This document shows positions 1 to 7,560 of a stretch of DNA of 18,445 nt, in pieces. Each line of letters starts with the position of its first letter. Positions within the stretch are counted from its first letter, which is position 1. The position numbers and the translations under genes were made by a program. The notes beneath the pieces were generated by a model. It saw only the letters and a list, made by a program, of their open reading frames with translations, had not been told where the DNA came from and did not search any database. The stretch is from assembly GCA_946221025.1 (NCBI GenBank), contig CAMIMS010000032.1, forward strand, positions 1-18,445. Direction: 5' to 3'. This DNA comes from an uncultured Pseudoclavibacter sp. (lineage in GTDB: Bacteria > Actinomycetota > Actinomycetes > Actinomycetales > Microbacteriaceae).

Positions 1-1652
1 GTGCGGATGAGGTTCACGTCATCCCATCCGCGTGAGGCGAAGGTGAGGCCAACGGGCATGCCGGTGTCGGCCATCGTGCCCATCGGCACGGTGACGGTGG
101 GAATGCCGAGGTGGCGGATGGCGAGGTTGCCGTTCGCGACCCACACGCCGTTTCGCCAGCCGAGGTCCGCGGAGGCTTCGTTCACATCCATATCGGCGGG
201 CGCGACGTCGGCCATGGCCGGGAACGCGACGGCGTCGAGGCGGTGCTCGCTCATCCACGCATCCATGTCGATTTCGCGGGTGCGCTCGAGGCCGCGAATG
301 CCGTGTTCAAGCTCGGGAATCTCGAGAAACGAGTCGCGGGGATGCTCGTCGACGAACGCCGGGTAGGCGGCAATGTCGTCGTCGAAGCCGTCGTAGCGGT
401 CGGGCAGGGCGCCTTCGGGGTGCGCGAAGATCTTCGCCCCGTCGACGTCGGCGAGCCGGTTCAGGTTCGGGTCGCCGTTGGCTCGCAAGAAGTCGTCCCA
501 CGCCCAGGCGGAAAGGTCGAGAATCTCGCGCTGCAGGTACTCGGGGCTCACGAGTCCGCGGGTCGCGATGGTCGGGGCGCCCGGGCGGTCGCCTTCGTAG
601 TTCGTGACGAGGGGGAAGTCGACTTCGACGACTTCGGCGCCGGCCTGTTCGAGGTCGGTGCGAGCGGCGCGCCAGAGGCGCATGACGCTCTCGCGGGTTT
701 CGATCGGCTGCCCGGTTGACCCGCCGATGCCCGGGTTATCGCCCGTTCCCGCATCCGGGTCGGCGTTGATGTACATGCGCGGAACGCCGATGCGAAGGCC
801 GCGCAGTGTTCGCTCGGCTGCATCGGTGGATAGGGGTTCGAGCGCGCGGTAGTTGGCGGGTCGGTGTTCGGATGGCTTCGGGATGGGCACCCACGGCTGT
901 GATCGCCAAAAGTCACCGCGGGTTTCGGTGTCGTCGGCGACGACGACGTCGAGCACTTCGAGCAGGTCGGCCATGGTGCGGGTGTGCGGCACGACCACAT
1001 CCATAGTCGGTACGAGCGGCCAGTTGCCGCGGGTGGAGATGACGCCGCGGCTTGGGGTGTACGCGATGAGCGCGTTGCACGAGGCGGGGGCGCGGCCAGA
1101 TGACCAGGTCTCCTCCCCCAGGCCGAACGCGGCGAAGCTGGCGGCGGTCGCGGTTCCTGAGCCGTTGGATGAGCCCGATCCGAATGCCGAGGTGAGGTAG
1201 TCGGCGCTGTAGGGGCTTTCGGCTCGGCCGTATAGCCCGCGCTGCATACCGCCGTTGGCCATGGGCGGCATGTTTGTCAGGCCAATGCAGATCGCGCCTG
1301 CCGCACGCAGCCGCTCGATGGTGAACGCATCGCGTTGGGCGATGAGGTCGGCGAAGGCCGGGCTGCCCGCGGCGGCGGTGAGGCCGGTGACGAGGTAGCT
1401 ATCTTTCGCGGTGTAGGGAATGCCGTCGAGTGGGCCGCGCGTCTCACCGCGTTCGCGCCGTTCGTCGGATGCGCGGGCCTCGTCGCGGGCGGCGGGGTTC
1501 ATGACGATGACGGCGTTGAGCGCCGGGCCGGCTTTGTCGTAGGCATCGATGCGTGCGAGGTACGCGTCGAGCAGCTCTTCGCTCGTGACGCTGCCGTTTT
1601 CGAGGGCAGCGCGAAGCTCGGCGATGCTCGCATCGACGACATCGAATGCCAC
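1..1652 (-). CDS. Amidase-signature family hydrolase (partial, C-terminus beyond window)
   Basis: 550 codons are open on the minus strand from GTG 1650-1652 to the window edge, with AGGAG 8 nt upstream of the start. The Ser-cisSer-Lys amidase signature is complete. Lys83 lies in GIPYTAKDSY, the cis-Ser lies in GSGSSNGSGTA (about residue 162), and the nucleophile is about Ser185 in ETWSSGRAPAS, which aligns with the usual DTGGSIRxPA. The last visible residues (MPVGLTFASRGWDD) match the C-terminal block of the family, so probably only a few dozen residues are missing. Such enzymes hydrolyse amide bonds in the cytoplasm; the substrate cannot be read from sequence. The gene starts 17 bp after the agmatine deiminase stop, so the two are surely co-transcribed. 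This suggests a role on carbamoylputrescine or another amide made nearby (inference). WSS in place of GGS at the nucleophile block is a variant. Confidence 0.93.
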   Translation of the reverse strand, partial: MAFDVVDASIAELRAALENGSVTSEELLDAYLARIDAYDKAGPALNAVIVMNPAARDEARASDERRERGETRGPLDGIPYTAKDSYLVTGLTAAAGSPAFADLIAQRDAFTIERLRAAGAICIGLTNMPPMANGGMQRGLYGRAESPYSADYLTSAFGSGSSNGSGTATAASFAAFGLGEETWSSGRAPASCNALIAYTPSRGVISTRGNWPLVPTMDVVVPHTRTMADLLEVLDVVVADDTETRGDFWRSQPWVPIPKPSEHRPANYRALEPLSTDAAERTLRGLRIGVPRMYINADPDAGTGDNPGIGGSTGQPIETRESVMRLWRAARTDLEQAGAEVVEVDFPLVTNYEGDRPGAPTIATRGLVSPEYLQREILDLSAWAWDDFLRANGDPNLNRLADVDGAKIFAHPEGALPDRYDGFDDDIAAYPAFVDEHPRDSFLEIPELEHGIRGLERTREIDMDAWMSEHRLDAVAFPAMADVAPADMDVNEASADLGWRNGVWVANGNLAIRHLGIPTVTVPMGTMADTGMPVGLTFASRGWDDVNLIR

Positions 1653-1669
1653 GGCGCTCGCTCCTCTTC

Positions 1670-2704
1670 TTATGCGCTCACGCCGGGCTGCTGCTGGGTG
1701 ATGCAGTGAATGCCGCCGCCGCGCGCGAAGATCTCGCGCGCATCCACCGTGATCGCTTCTCGGCCCGGGTATGCCTCGCTGAGGATTTCGCGGGCCCGGG
1801 CGTCGGCTCGCTCGTCGGCGAAGCCGCACACGATGACCGCGCCATTGCACACGTAGTGGTTGATGTAGCTGTAGTCGACGAACCCGCGTTCGTCTCGCAG
1901 CTGCGCGGGCGCTGGGACCTCGAGGATGCGGAATGCGCGGCCGTTCGCATCTGTTTGCTGCTCGATCGCCGTGCGAATCTCGCGCATCGCGTCGTGATCG
2001 GGATGCTCGGAATCCGGCTGCGCGTGCAGGAGCATCACACCCGGGCTCGACAGGCACGCGACGATGTCGACGTGGCCGTTGGTGCCGAAGTCGTCGTAGT
2101 CGCGGGTGAGTCCGCGCGGGAGCCACACCGTCGTCTCAGCGCCGATGGTGCGCGCGAACTCGCGCTCGACGTCGGCTTCGGTGAGGTGGGGGTTTCGGCG
2201 CGGGTCGAGCTGCACGGTGCGGGTGGCGAGCACCGTGCCCTCGCCGTCGACGTGAATGCCGCCGCCCTCGTTAACGAGGTCGGAGGGGATGCGCTCGGCA
2301 CCGACGACCTCGGCGACGATGCGGCCGAGCTTCGCCGACTTCTCCCACCAAGCCCAGCCGTTGGCACCCCAGCCGTTGAAGGTCCAGTCGACCGCGCCGA
2401 GCACGCCCGGGCGTTCATCGTCGAACACGAATGTGGGGCCAACGTCGCGCATCCAGAACTCATCCACCGGTGCTTCGAGCAGCTCAATGTCGCTACCGAG
2501 CATGTCGCGGGCGCGCTGCATCTCTGACGGGTCGGTGACCATCGTGAGCGGTTCGTGCTCGGCGATCGCGAGCGCCACATCGCTCCAAGCGCGGTAGCAG
2601 GCTTCGCGCTCCGCCTCGGTGTCGCCGATGATGCCTCCGGTCACGGGGAAGGCCATCCACGTGCGCTCGTGCGGGTCGGTTTCAGCGGGCATGCGCCAAG
2701 CCAT
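1670..2704 (-). CDS. aguA: Agmatine deiminase / peptidyl-arginine deiminase family
   Basis: 344 aa, ATG start with AAGGA about 6 nt upstream. The family (PAD_porph/AguA) hydrolyses the guanidine group of agmatine to N-carbamoylputrescine and ammonia. Visible hallmarks are FWMRDVGPT (83-91), the Asn/Glu-Gly-Gly-Gly-Ile-His block NEGGGIHVD (145-153), the His-Asp pair NGHVDIVA (209-216) and the catalytic Cys334 in GGGIHCITQQQP near the C-terminus. Length is normal for the family. It is the first gene of a two-gene operon with the amidase. The usual second enzyme, nitrilase-fold AguB, is not seen here. Function in agmatine/putrescine catabolism is well supported by family. Specificity for agmatine rather than a related guanidino compound is inferred. 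Confidence 0.93.
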   Translation of the reverse strand: MAWRMPAETDPHERTWMAFPVTGGIIGDTEAEREACYRAWSDVALAIAEHEPLTMVTDPSEMQRARDMLGSDIELLEAPVDEFWMRDVGPTFVFDDERPGVLGAVDWTFNGWGANGWAWWEKSAKLGRIVAEVVGAERIPSDLVNEGGGIHVDGEGTVLATRTVQLDPRRNPHLTEADVEREFARTIGAETTVWLPRGLTRDYDDFGTNGHVDIVACLSSPGVMLLHAQPDSEHPDHDAMREIRTAIEQQTDANGRAFRILEVPAPAQLRDERGFVDYSYINHYVCNGAVIVCGFADERADARAREILSEAYPGREAITVDAREIFARGGGIHCITQQQPGVSA

Positions 2705-2742
2705 GCGTCGTCCTTACGGGTCGGGGTGGGATTCGTGGATTC

Positions 2743-2771
2743 AGGCTAGCGACGACCACCGACATCCCGAA
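2743..2771 (-). promoter_or_regulatory. Possible promoter for the aguA-amidase operon
   Basis: On the minus strand, a TANNNT-type -10 (TAGCCT, 2743-2748) sits 17 bp from a weak -35 (TTCGGG, 2766-2771). It lies about 40 bp upstream of the aguA start, in the 192-bp divergent gap before the monooxygenase. It is supported only by motif and spacing. Confidence 0.3.
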
Positions 2772-2896
2772 CGGGTCACTAGGGTCGAGGCGAGCACGGC
2801 AGAGCGTGGCGAAGGAGCCGCCAACCAGGTCCGGAATCCGTGACCGATTCCTAAAGGCCGGCATCCATCGCCGCTTATTGCAGGAGGGAGCGTTTC

Positions 2897-4027
2897 GTGC
2901 GGATTGGCGTTGTCGGTGCCGGGATTGGTGGCCTCGCGGTCGCCTCGGGTTTGGCGGCTCGAGGGCACGATGTGACCGTGTTCGAGCGGGCGGATGCGGT
3001 GCGCTCGGGCGGCTCGGGCATCACTCTCGCGCCGAATGCGCTCACATCACTCGACTACCTCGGCATCGGAGCACCGTTCCGCGAGCTGCAACGGGCGCAG
3101 CCGAAGCTTCTCGGCGGCCAGCGAGCACCCGATGGCCGCTGGCTCTCGCGCCTTGCTCCCGACGTCACGGTGAAGTCGCTCGCGGTCGATCGGGCCGAGC
3201 TCTCGGACCTGCTGCTGAAGCAGACGGGACAAGCCGATGTGCGCACCGGAGCGCACGTCGCGACGGTTGAGCCTCACTCGGGCGAGGTCGTTCTCGAGTC
3301 GGGTGAGCGGTTCGCCTTCGATCTGGTTGTTGGTGCTGACGGCATTCATAGCGCGGTGCGACGGGCATGGCCGAATGACCCGGGCAGCGCATACGCCGGG
3401 TATTCGGTGTGGCGCGGCATCAGCCCGGGCGTCGGCGACGAAGAGCTGGCGGCGTCAGAAACGCTCGGTGCGGGTGAGCGGTTCGGCATCGTGCCGCTGC
3501 ATGACGGCCGCGTGTACTGGTTCGCCGTCGCCTCAATGCCCGACCCTGGCCGAAGCGATCCGTTGACGGCGGATGAGTTGACGCAGCGGTTCGCGAACTG
3601 GCATGACCCCATCCGCGAGCTCATTTCGAGCACACCGGCTTCGGCCATTCAGTTCTTGCCGATCCGTGAACTCGCGCGGGATCTGGATACGTTCACGCGT
3701 GAGCATGCAGTGCTTCTGGGGGATGCGGCCCACGCGATGACGCCGAACTTCGGGCAGGGCGCGTGCCAGGCGCTTGAGGATGCGGCGGTGCTGGTGTCGC
3801 AACTCGCGAAGCATCCTGACGATGTTCAAGCAGCGCTTTCGAGTTACGACGAGATCCGCAGGCCGCGCGCGCAGATGTTCGCGCGGCAGTCGCGGGTGAT
3901 CGGGAAGGCGCTGCACGTAGGCGGTCGGCGCACGGCTGCGTTCCGCAACGGGCTGCTCGCAGCGGTGCCGGATGCGGTGATTGCGCGGCCGGTGGCGTCG
4001 CTTGGGGAGTGGCGGGTTCCGGAGTGA
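2897..4027 (+). CDS. FAD-dependent monooxygenase (PHBH/UbiH-like class A flavoprotein)
   Basis: 376 aa. The GTG start is preceded by AGGAGG with 9-nt spacing. Domain order is typical of single-component aromatic hydroxylases. The Rossmann motif GAGIGG (7-12) is followed by the ribose-binding acidic residue Glu30 at the end of beta-2. The DG motif (GADGIHSAVR, about 146-155) follows. The GD motif and flavin-binding block (LLGDAAHAMTPNFGQG, 273-288) come next, then the ALED helix. These enzymes use NAD(P)H and O2 to hydroxylate or epoxidise a small substrate in the cytoplasm. The substrate is not predictable here. The gene is divergent from aguA and convergent with the DUF2971 gene. No partner ring-cleavage gene is adjacent. 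Confidence 0.9.
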   Translation: MRIGVVGAGIGGLAVASGLAARGHDVTVFERADAVRSGGSGITLAPNALTSLDYLGIGAPFRELQRAQPKLLGGQRAPDGRWLSRLAPDVTVKSLAVDRAELSDLLLKQTGQADVRTGAHVATVEPHSGEVVLESGERFAFDLVVGADGIHSAVRRAWPNDPGSAYAGYSVWRGISPGVGDEELAASETLGAGERFGIVPLHDGRVYWFAVASMPDPGRSDPLTADELTQRFANWHDPIRELISSTPASAIQFLPIRELARDLDTFTREHAVLLGDAAHAMTPNFGQGACQALEDAAVLVSQLAKHPDDVQAALSSYDEIRRPRAQMFARQSRVIGKALHVGGRRTAAFRNGLLAAVPDAVIARPVASLGEWRVPE

Positions 4028-4150
4028 CATCCTCCGGATTCGACAAACCTTGACGCAAGCCCAATTTGACCACAATTAAAGTCTGCATGTTCTCCAAATC
4101 CGGTAAACGAATGCAGAGATTATGAATCGAACCTTTCGGTAACTCGCACT

Positions 4151-5119
4151 CTATCTCATTCGCGCGTCAGACCGAGAGATCAGAACCTCAGCATTGGGAT
4201 GCATTCGCCTGAAGGAGCCATCTCCCCCCATATCCCCATCCTTCGAATTACAGGAACCGAGGCGAGCAGAGTAACCACTCGCCCTCAGAAGCGCACTGGC
4301 CGCAAGCATGTCGTCACGGGTCGCACCTGGAGACAACATTACTTGACGCACAGGCAATTGCGGATTCACCTCAGCGTGAGCTACTAAATCACCAGCTCCC
4401 TCACCAGCGGATTCGAGTCGAACGAATGGGACCAACCCTTTCGGTGAGCTACGGAAGTCCCACCCTGTGGGGTCAGATTCAGCAACAGTTAATCTTAGTT
4501 CACGCTCAACCTCGTAGGCCGAATGCTTATACACCGACGAAATTTTGTCATAAAACAGGACGAGTGCATCAAATTCCCACCCAGGACGGCTTTCATCGAT
4601 CCCATCGGGCAGGATCGCCATATTCTTAAAAACAGCCTCAATATATTCCTTTATATCTGTTGGCAAGTCATCCCGTTTGTTCCAGTATTTGACTTCTCGC
4701 CAACTAAAGGAACCTTTCCGCTCTTCGGAATTACTCACCTCCGCGAACTTCTGTCGAAAATCAATGCTACGGTCGAAACCAATCGCATATGCAGCTTGAT
4801 TCTTGCCGTAATCTCGCCACATAATAAGCTCGTCGCTACTTTTAGTCCCACAGGCAATGAAGTAACCCGGCCAGCTCTCTACCGCACCTGAGCGACCAAT
4901 ATCGCGATCCCGGAACGTTTCACGCCAGCTCTCGATTTCGTCTTCCCGACGGAGTCCGATGAGCTCTTCGATCACCTTCGACTCGAATGGGCGACTGAGA
5001 AATAGTCTCTCTTCGGGATCATTCATATGCCTTGCATGACTCGCCCAAATTTCATTGCGCTCGATAATCCCTTTGAAACCGGCTGCGTCCGTATAGTGCC
5101 AGACGAGGTCCTCACTCAC
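4151..5119 (-). CDS. DUF2971 domain protein, likely horizontally acquired
   Basis: 322 aa from GTG 5117-5119, which has GGAAGGGGG about 8 nt upstream. An upstream in-frame TTG (5156-5158) lacks such a site. The N-terminal block VWHYTDAAGFKGIIERNE, the ARHMNDPEE stretch, and the later FIACGTKSSDELIMWRDYGK block with AIGFD match DUF2971: an aromatic/His-Tyr-Thr start, then NDPxE, then a xxMWxxYG element. Its biochemical role is not established. DUF2971 genes often sit singly among accessory or defence genes. Base composition is visibly poorer in GC than its neighbours (AT-rich codons such as AAA, ATA and AAT), as is the 120 bp after its stop. This argues for transfer. It is a single gene, convergent with the monooxygenase. 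Confidence 0.8.
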   Translation of the reverse strand: MSEDLVWHYTDAAGFKGIIERNEIWASHARHMNDPEERLFLSRPFESKVIEELIGLRREDEIESWRETFRDRDIGRSGAVESWPGYFIACGTKSSDELIMWRDYGKNQAAYAIGFDRSIDFRQKFAEVSNSEERKGSFSWREVKYWNKRDDLPTDIKEYIEAVFKNMAILPDGIDESRPGWEFDALVLFYDKISSVYKHSAYEVERELRLTVAESDPTGWDFRSSPKGLVPFVRLESAGEGAGDLVAHAEVNPQLPVRQVMLSPGATRDDMLAASALLRASGYSARLGSCNSKDGDMGGDGSFRRMHPNAEVLISRSDARMR

Positions 5120-5180
5120 TGGGTTGCCCCCTTCCTCACTCGACCTACATGCAAGCAACGTCTTTTAAGGTTCAGGTCAA

Positions 5181-5405
5181 TCACAGCCCCCGCTCCCCCA
5201 ACGCCGCCAGCAACTCCTCCACATCCTCAAATAACTCGACGCGCCCCGTCGGCGACCGCAGCTGCCAGCGATCCCCGAACGGGCGCACCGAATAGGGAGC
5301 AATGAGCGACGAGAGGTGCGCGGCGAACGGCGCTTTGAGCTTTCGCTCGTTCAGCTCAGCGGTCAGTGCCGAAACCGGCCGATTTGCACCGCACGCTCCG
5401 CACAT
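5181..5405 (-). CDS. Small CxxC protein, conserved hypothetical
   Basis: 74 aa. ATG 5403-5405 has AGGAGG 8 nt upstream, which favours it over the out-of-frame ATG 7 nt earlier. The N-terminus MCGACGAN carries a CxxC pair suited to a metal or a redox role. The C-terminal half (RPFGDRWQLRSPTGRVELF then an acidic Leu-rich helix) looks like a compact beta-alpha fold. Similar short CGACG-start proteins occur in actinobacteria, but I know no function. It lies just beyond the hairpin that follows the deacetylase gene and reads toward the DUF2971 gene. Confidence 0.65.
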   Translation of the reverse strand: MCGACGANRPVSALTAELNERKLKAPFAAHLSSLIAPYSVRPFGDRWQLRSPTGRVELFEDVEELLAALGERGL

Positions 5406-5424
5406 CCCGCATCCCTCCTATAGG

Positions 5425-5460
5425 GCCGCTAGCGGCGCCACCGTGAGCGCCGCCAGCGGC
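5425..5460 (-). terminator. Hairpin between the deacetylase gene and the CxxC gene
   Basis: Arms gccgctagcggcgc (5425-5438) and gcgccgccagcggc (5447-5460) pair over 14 bp with one mismatch around an 8-nt loop. It lies 15 bp past the stop of the minus-strand deacetylase gene. There is no T-tract, so it may attenuate rather than terminate. The ribosome site of the CxxC gene follows directly. Confidence 0.5.
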
Positions 5461-5474
5461 ATCAACCGATTGAC

Positions 5475-6362
5475 TTACTTGCTCTCGCGCGGGTTGCGCT
5501 CTGCGAAGTCGCGAGCAACGGTGCCGAGCGTCTCGAAGCGCACGCCGTCGTGGCCCGCAATGTGGTCAAACAGTCGCTCAAGCATGAGCAGGTTCTGCGG
5601 GCGACCCGACACATCGGGGTGAATCGTGATCGGGAACACGGCGTAGTCCATTTCGCGATACACCCAGTCGAACTGGTCGCGCCACAGCTCTTCAATATCG
5701 CGCGGGTTCACGAAACCGTGGCTGTTCGGGCTCGACTTGATGAACATCATCGGGGGAAGGTCATCGAGATACCACGAAGCAGGAATCTCGATCAGATCCG
5801 TTTCTTCACCGCGCTCAAGCGGTTTCATCCATTCCTTCGCCGATGCGGCGCTGTAATCGATCTTCGTCCAACTGTCGCCCTTGCGAACGTAATACGGCTC
5901 GAAGTCCTTGTGCATGAGCGAGTGGTCATACAGGTAACCGCGTTCAAGCAGGAGTTCATTCGTGATCTTCGAGAACTCCCACCACGGCGCCACATACCCG
6001 ACCGGGCGGGTGCCCGAACGGCGCTCGATGAGGTCGGTGCAGTAATCGAGAATCTCGATCTCCTGCTCCTTCGTCATCGCGATCGGGTTCTCGTGCGAGT
6101 AGCCGTGCGTTCCAATTTCGTGCCCGGCCTCAACAGTCATGTCGAACTGCTCCGGGAACGTCTCGATCGAGTGTCCGGGCCAGAACCACGACACCGGCAT
6201 ATCCCGGCGCTTGAACAGCTCGAGCAGACGCGGCACGCCAATCTCACCGGCGAACAGTCCGCGCGAAATGTCACCCGGCGAATCTTCACCGCCGTATGAG
6301 CCAAGCCAGCCGGCAACGGCGTCAATGTCAACGCCAACGGAAACGAAAATCTCTTTCGCCAT
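5475..6362 (-). CDS. Polysaccharide deacetylase-fold hydrolase, HpPgdA / cyclic imidase type
   Basis: 295 aa from ATG 6360-6362, preceded by GAAGGAAGG; the 34 codons further upstream are not needed. The NodB-like fold shows its metal site: Asp12/Asp14 in GVDIDAVAGWLG, and His86 and His90 in GTHGYSH. From memory the protein is close over its whole length to Helicobacter pylori PgdA, sharing blocks such as GGEDSP, DISRGLFAGE, GHSIETFPEQ, GYVAPWWEFS, YLDDLPPMMFIK and TIHPDVSGRP. No signal peptide or membrane segment is seen, so it is probably cytoplasmic. The same subfamily includes bacterial cyclic imide hydrolases and is related to PuuE allantoinases. Sitting 55 bp after an asparaginase gene, an imidase or amide role is at least as likely as peptidoglycan deacetylation (inference). 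Confidence 0.88.
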   Translation of the reverse strand: MAKEIFVSVGVDIDAVAGWLGSYGGEDSPGDISRGLFAGEIGVPRLLELFKRRDMPVSWFWPGHSIETFPEQFDMTVEAGHEIGTHGYSHENPIAMTKEQEIEILDYCTDLIERRSGTRPVGYVAPWWEFSKITNELLLERGYLYDHSLMHKDFEPYYVRKGDSWTKIDYSAASAKEWMKPLERGEETDLIEIPASWYLDDLPPMMFIKSSPNSHGFVNPRDIEELWRDQFDWVYREMDYAVFPITIHPDVSGRPQNLLMLERLFDHIAGHDGVRFETLGTVARDFAERNPRESK

Positions 6363-6417
6363 GGTGGGACCTTCCTTCTCTGGTTGGTGGTGTTGGGTTC
6401 GAAGTGACGTCAAACGT

Positions 6418-7383
6418 TCAAGCGCGCGCCGCGAACTCATCGGCGAGCGAGCCCGCCGACGCATTGTTCGTGATGAGCGCGGCGAGCAGGATGCGTGCCT
6501 GCAGCGGCGAAAGCAGCCCCGCCGACATCGCCCCGGCCTTCAGCAGGTCGGCTCCCCCGCCGTTGCCGTAGATCCCGGCAATCGGGCCGCCCATCGTGCG
6601 GCTTGCGAGCACCACCGGCACGCCGCGGGAGACCGACTCGGCGACCGCATCCGCATACCCGGGCCCCGCATTCCCGGCGCCGGTTCCCGCAAGCACGACC
6701 CCGTCGAGCCCGTGATCGAGTTCGCGGATGAGCATGCCCGGGTCGGTGCTCGGTGCCGCGACGAACAGCCCAATGCGAAGGCCGTCGATCCGCTCACCGG
6801 GCAGCGCCACGGGTTCGCGGCGCACCGGTGTTGCAAGCGGCGTCCACTCGTCGCCATCGAGCACGGCGACGCGCTCTCCCTCGAATGGGGTCGGATGCAG
6901 GGTCGCCGCCTTTCGAAGCCCCCTCGCCGCAAGCAGCTCGCCACCAAACGCGAGCGCAACGCCAATTCCTCGAAGACGCGGCGAGGCTGCGGCGCGGATC
7001 GCGTCGGTCAGGTTCCGTGGCCCATCCGAGTCGGGCTGATCACCCGCCCGCTGCGCGCCGGTGAAGACGACCGGCATATCGGATGCGTGCACGAGGTCAG
7101 CGAGAAACGCGGTCTCTTCGACGGTGTCGGTGCCGTGCGGAACAACGACCCCATCCGCGCGCTGCCTGTCAGCTTCTGCGATCGCCTCGGCGATCAGCCG
7201 CAGCTCGCGAAACCCGAACCGGTAGCTGCCGTCGACAACCACATCCCGGTATTCGAGGTCGACGCCCTCAACCGGCTCGACGAGCAGATCCTCCGCCGAC
7301 GTTGACGCGGTGAACGACCCCGACGCATCGTCGCGCTTCGACGCGATCGTTCCACCCGTGCCCAGCACGAACACCTTGCTCAT
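6418..7383 (-). CDS. L-asparaginase (type I/II family)
   Basis: 321 aa from the ATG at 7381-7383 (MSKVFVLG), with GGAAGG 11 nt upstream. An ATG three codons earlier is only 2 nt from that site. It catalyses L-asparagine to aspartate plus ammonia. Signature 1 is GTGGTIAS with nucleophile Thr12. Signature 2 is VPHGTDTVEETAF with Thr85-Asp86. The catalytic Lys is about Lys158 in GLRKAATLHPTPF. The tyrosine that completes the E. coli AnsB triad appears to be Phe24 (GSFTAS), a common departure in actinobacterial members but worth checking. No signal peptide, so cytoplasmic. It is the first gene of a two-gene operon with the imidase/deacetylase-like gene. Confidence 0.92.
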   Translation of the reverse strand: MSKVFVLGTGGTIASKRDDASGSFTASTSAEDLLVEPVEGVDLEYRDVVVDGSYRFGFRELRLIAEAIAEADRQRADGVVVPHGTDTVEETAFLADLVHASDMPVVFTGAQRAGDQPDSDGPRNLTDAIRAAASPRLRGIGVALAFGGELLAARGLRKAATLHPTPFEGERVAVLDGDEWTPLATPVRREPVALPGERIDGLRIGLFVAAPSTDPGMLIRELDHGLDGVVLAGTGAGNAGPGYADAVAESVSRGVPVVLASRTMGGPIAGIYGNGGGADLLKAGAMSAGLLSPLQARILLAALITNNASAGSLADEFAARA

Positions 7384-7449
7384 CGGCACCATCGCCTTCC
7401 GCCGCCACGACGCGGGTCGCGCGAACGGTGCGACCTCGGCGTCACCCCC

Positions 7450-7478
7450 AGGCTAGGTGATCGGAGGCGATGAGAACT
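7450..7478 (-). promoter_or_regulatory. Possible promoter for the asparaginase operon
   Basis: TAGCCT (-10, 7450-7455, minus strand) has a poor -35 (AGTTCT, 7473-7478) at 17 bp. The same CTAGCCTG context occurs upstream of aguA (2743-2748). It lies in the divergent gap before the GPP34 gene. Weak evidence. Confidence 0.25.
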
Positions 7479-7525
7479 GGAGGAATCGACGAATAACGGC
7501 CGGAAAAATCGGTCACATTCCTCTG

Positions 7526-7554
7526 TTTTCCGCGCGAACCGCGCCACCTACGAT
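7526..7554 (+). promoter_or_regulatory. Leaderless promoter of the GPP34 gene
   Basis: A -10 TACGAT (7549-7554) ends 6 nt before ATG 7561. A weak -35 TTTTCC (7526-7531) lies 17 bp upstream of it. No Shine-Dalgarno sequence precedes the ATG, so transcription probably starts at or next to the A of the start codon. Confidence 0.5.
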
Positions 7555-7560
7555 GACCTC

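Noticed and set aside
1646..2527. Plus-strand open frame of 293 codons
   Set aside because: Mirror of the agmatine deiminase gene.
6139..7305. Plus-strand open frame of 388 codons
   Set aside because: Mirror of the asparaginase and deacetylase-fold genes; Arg-rich and without family features.
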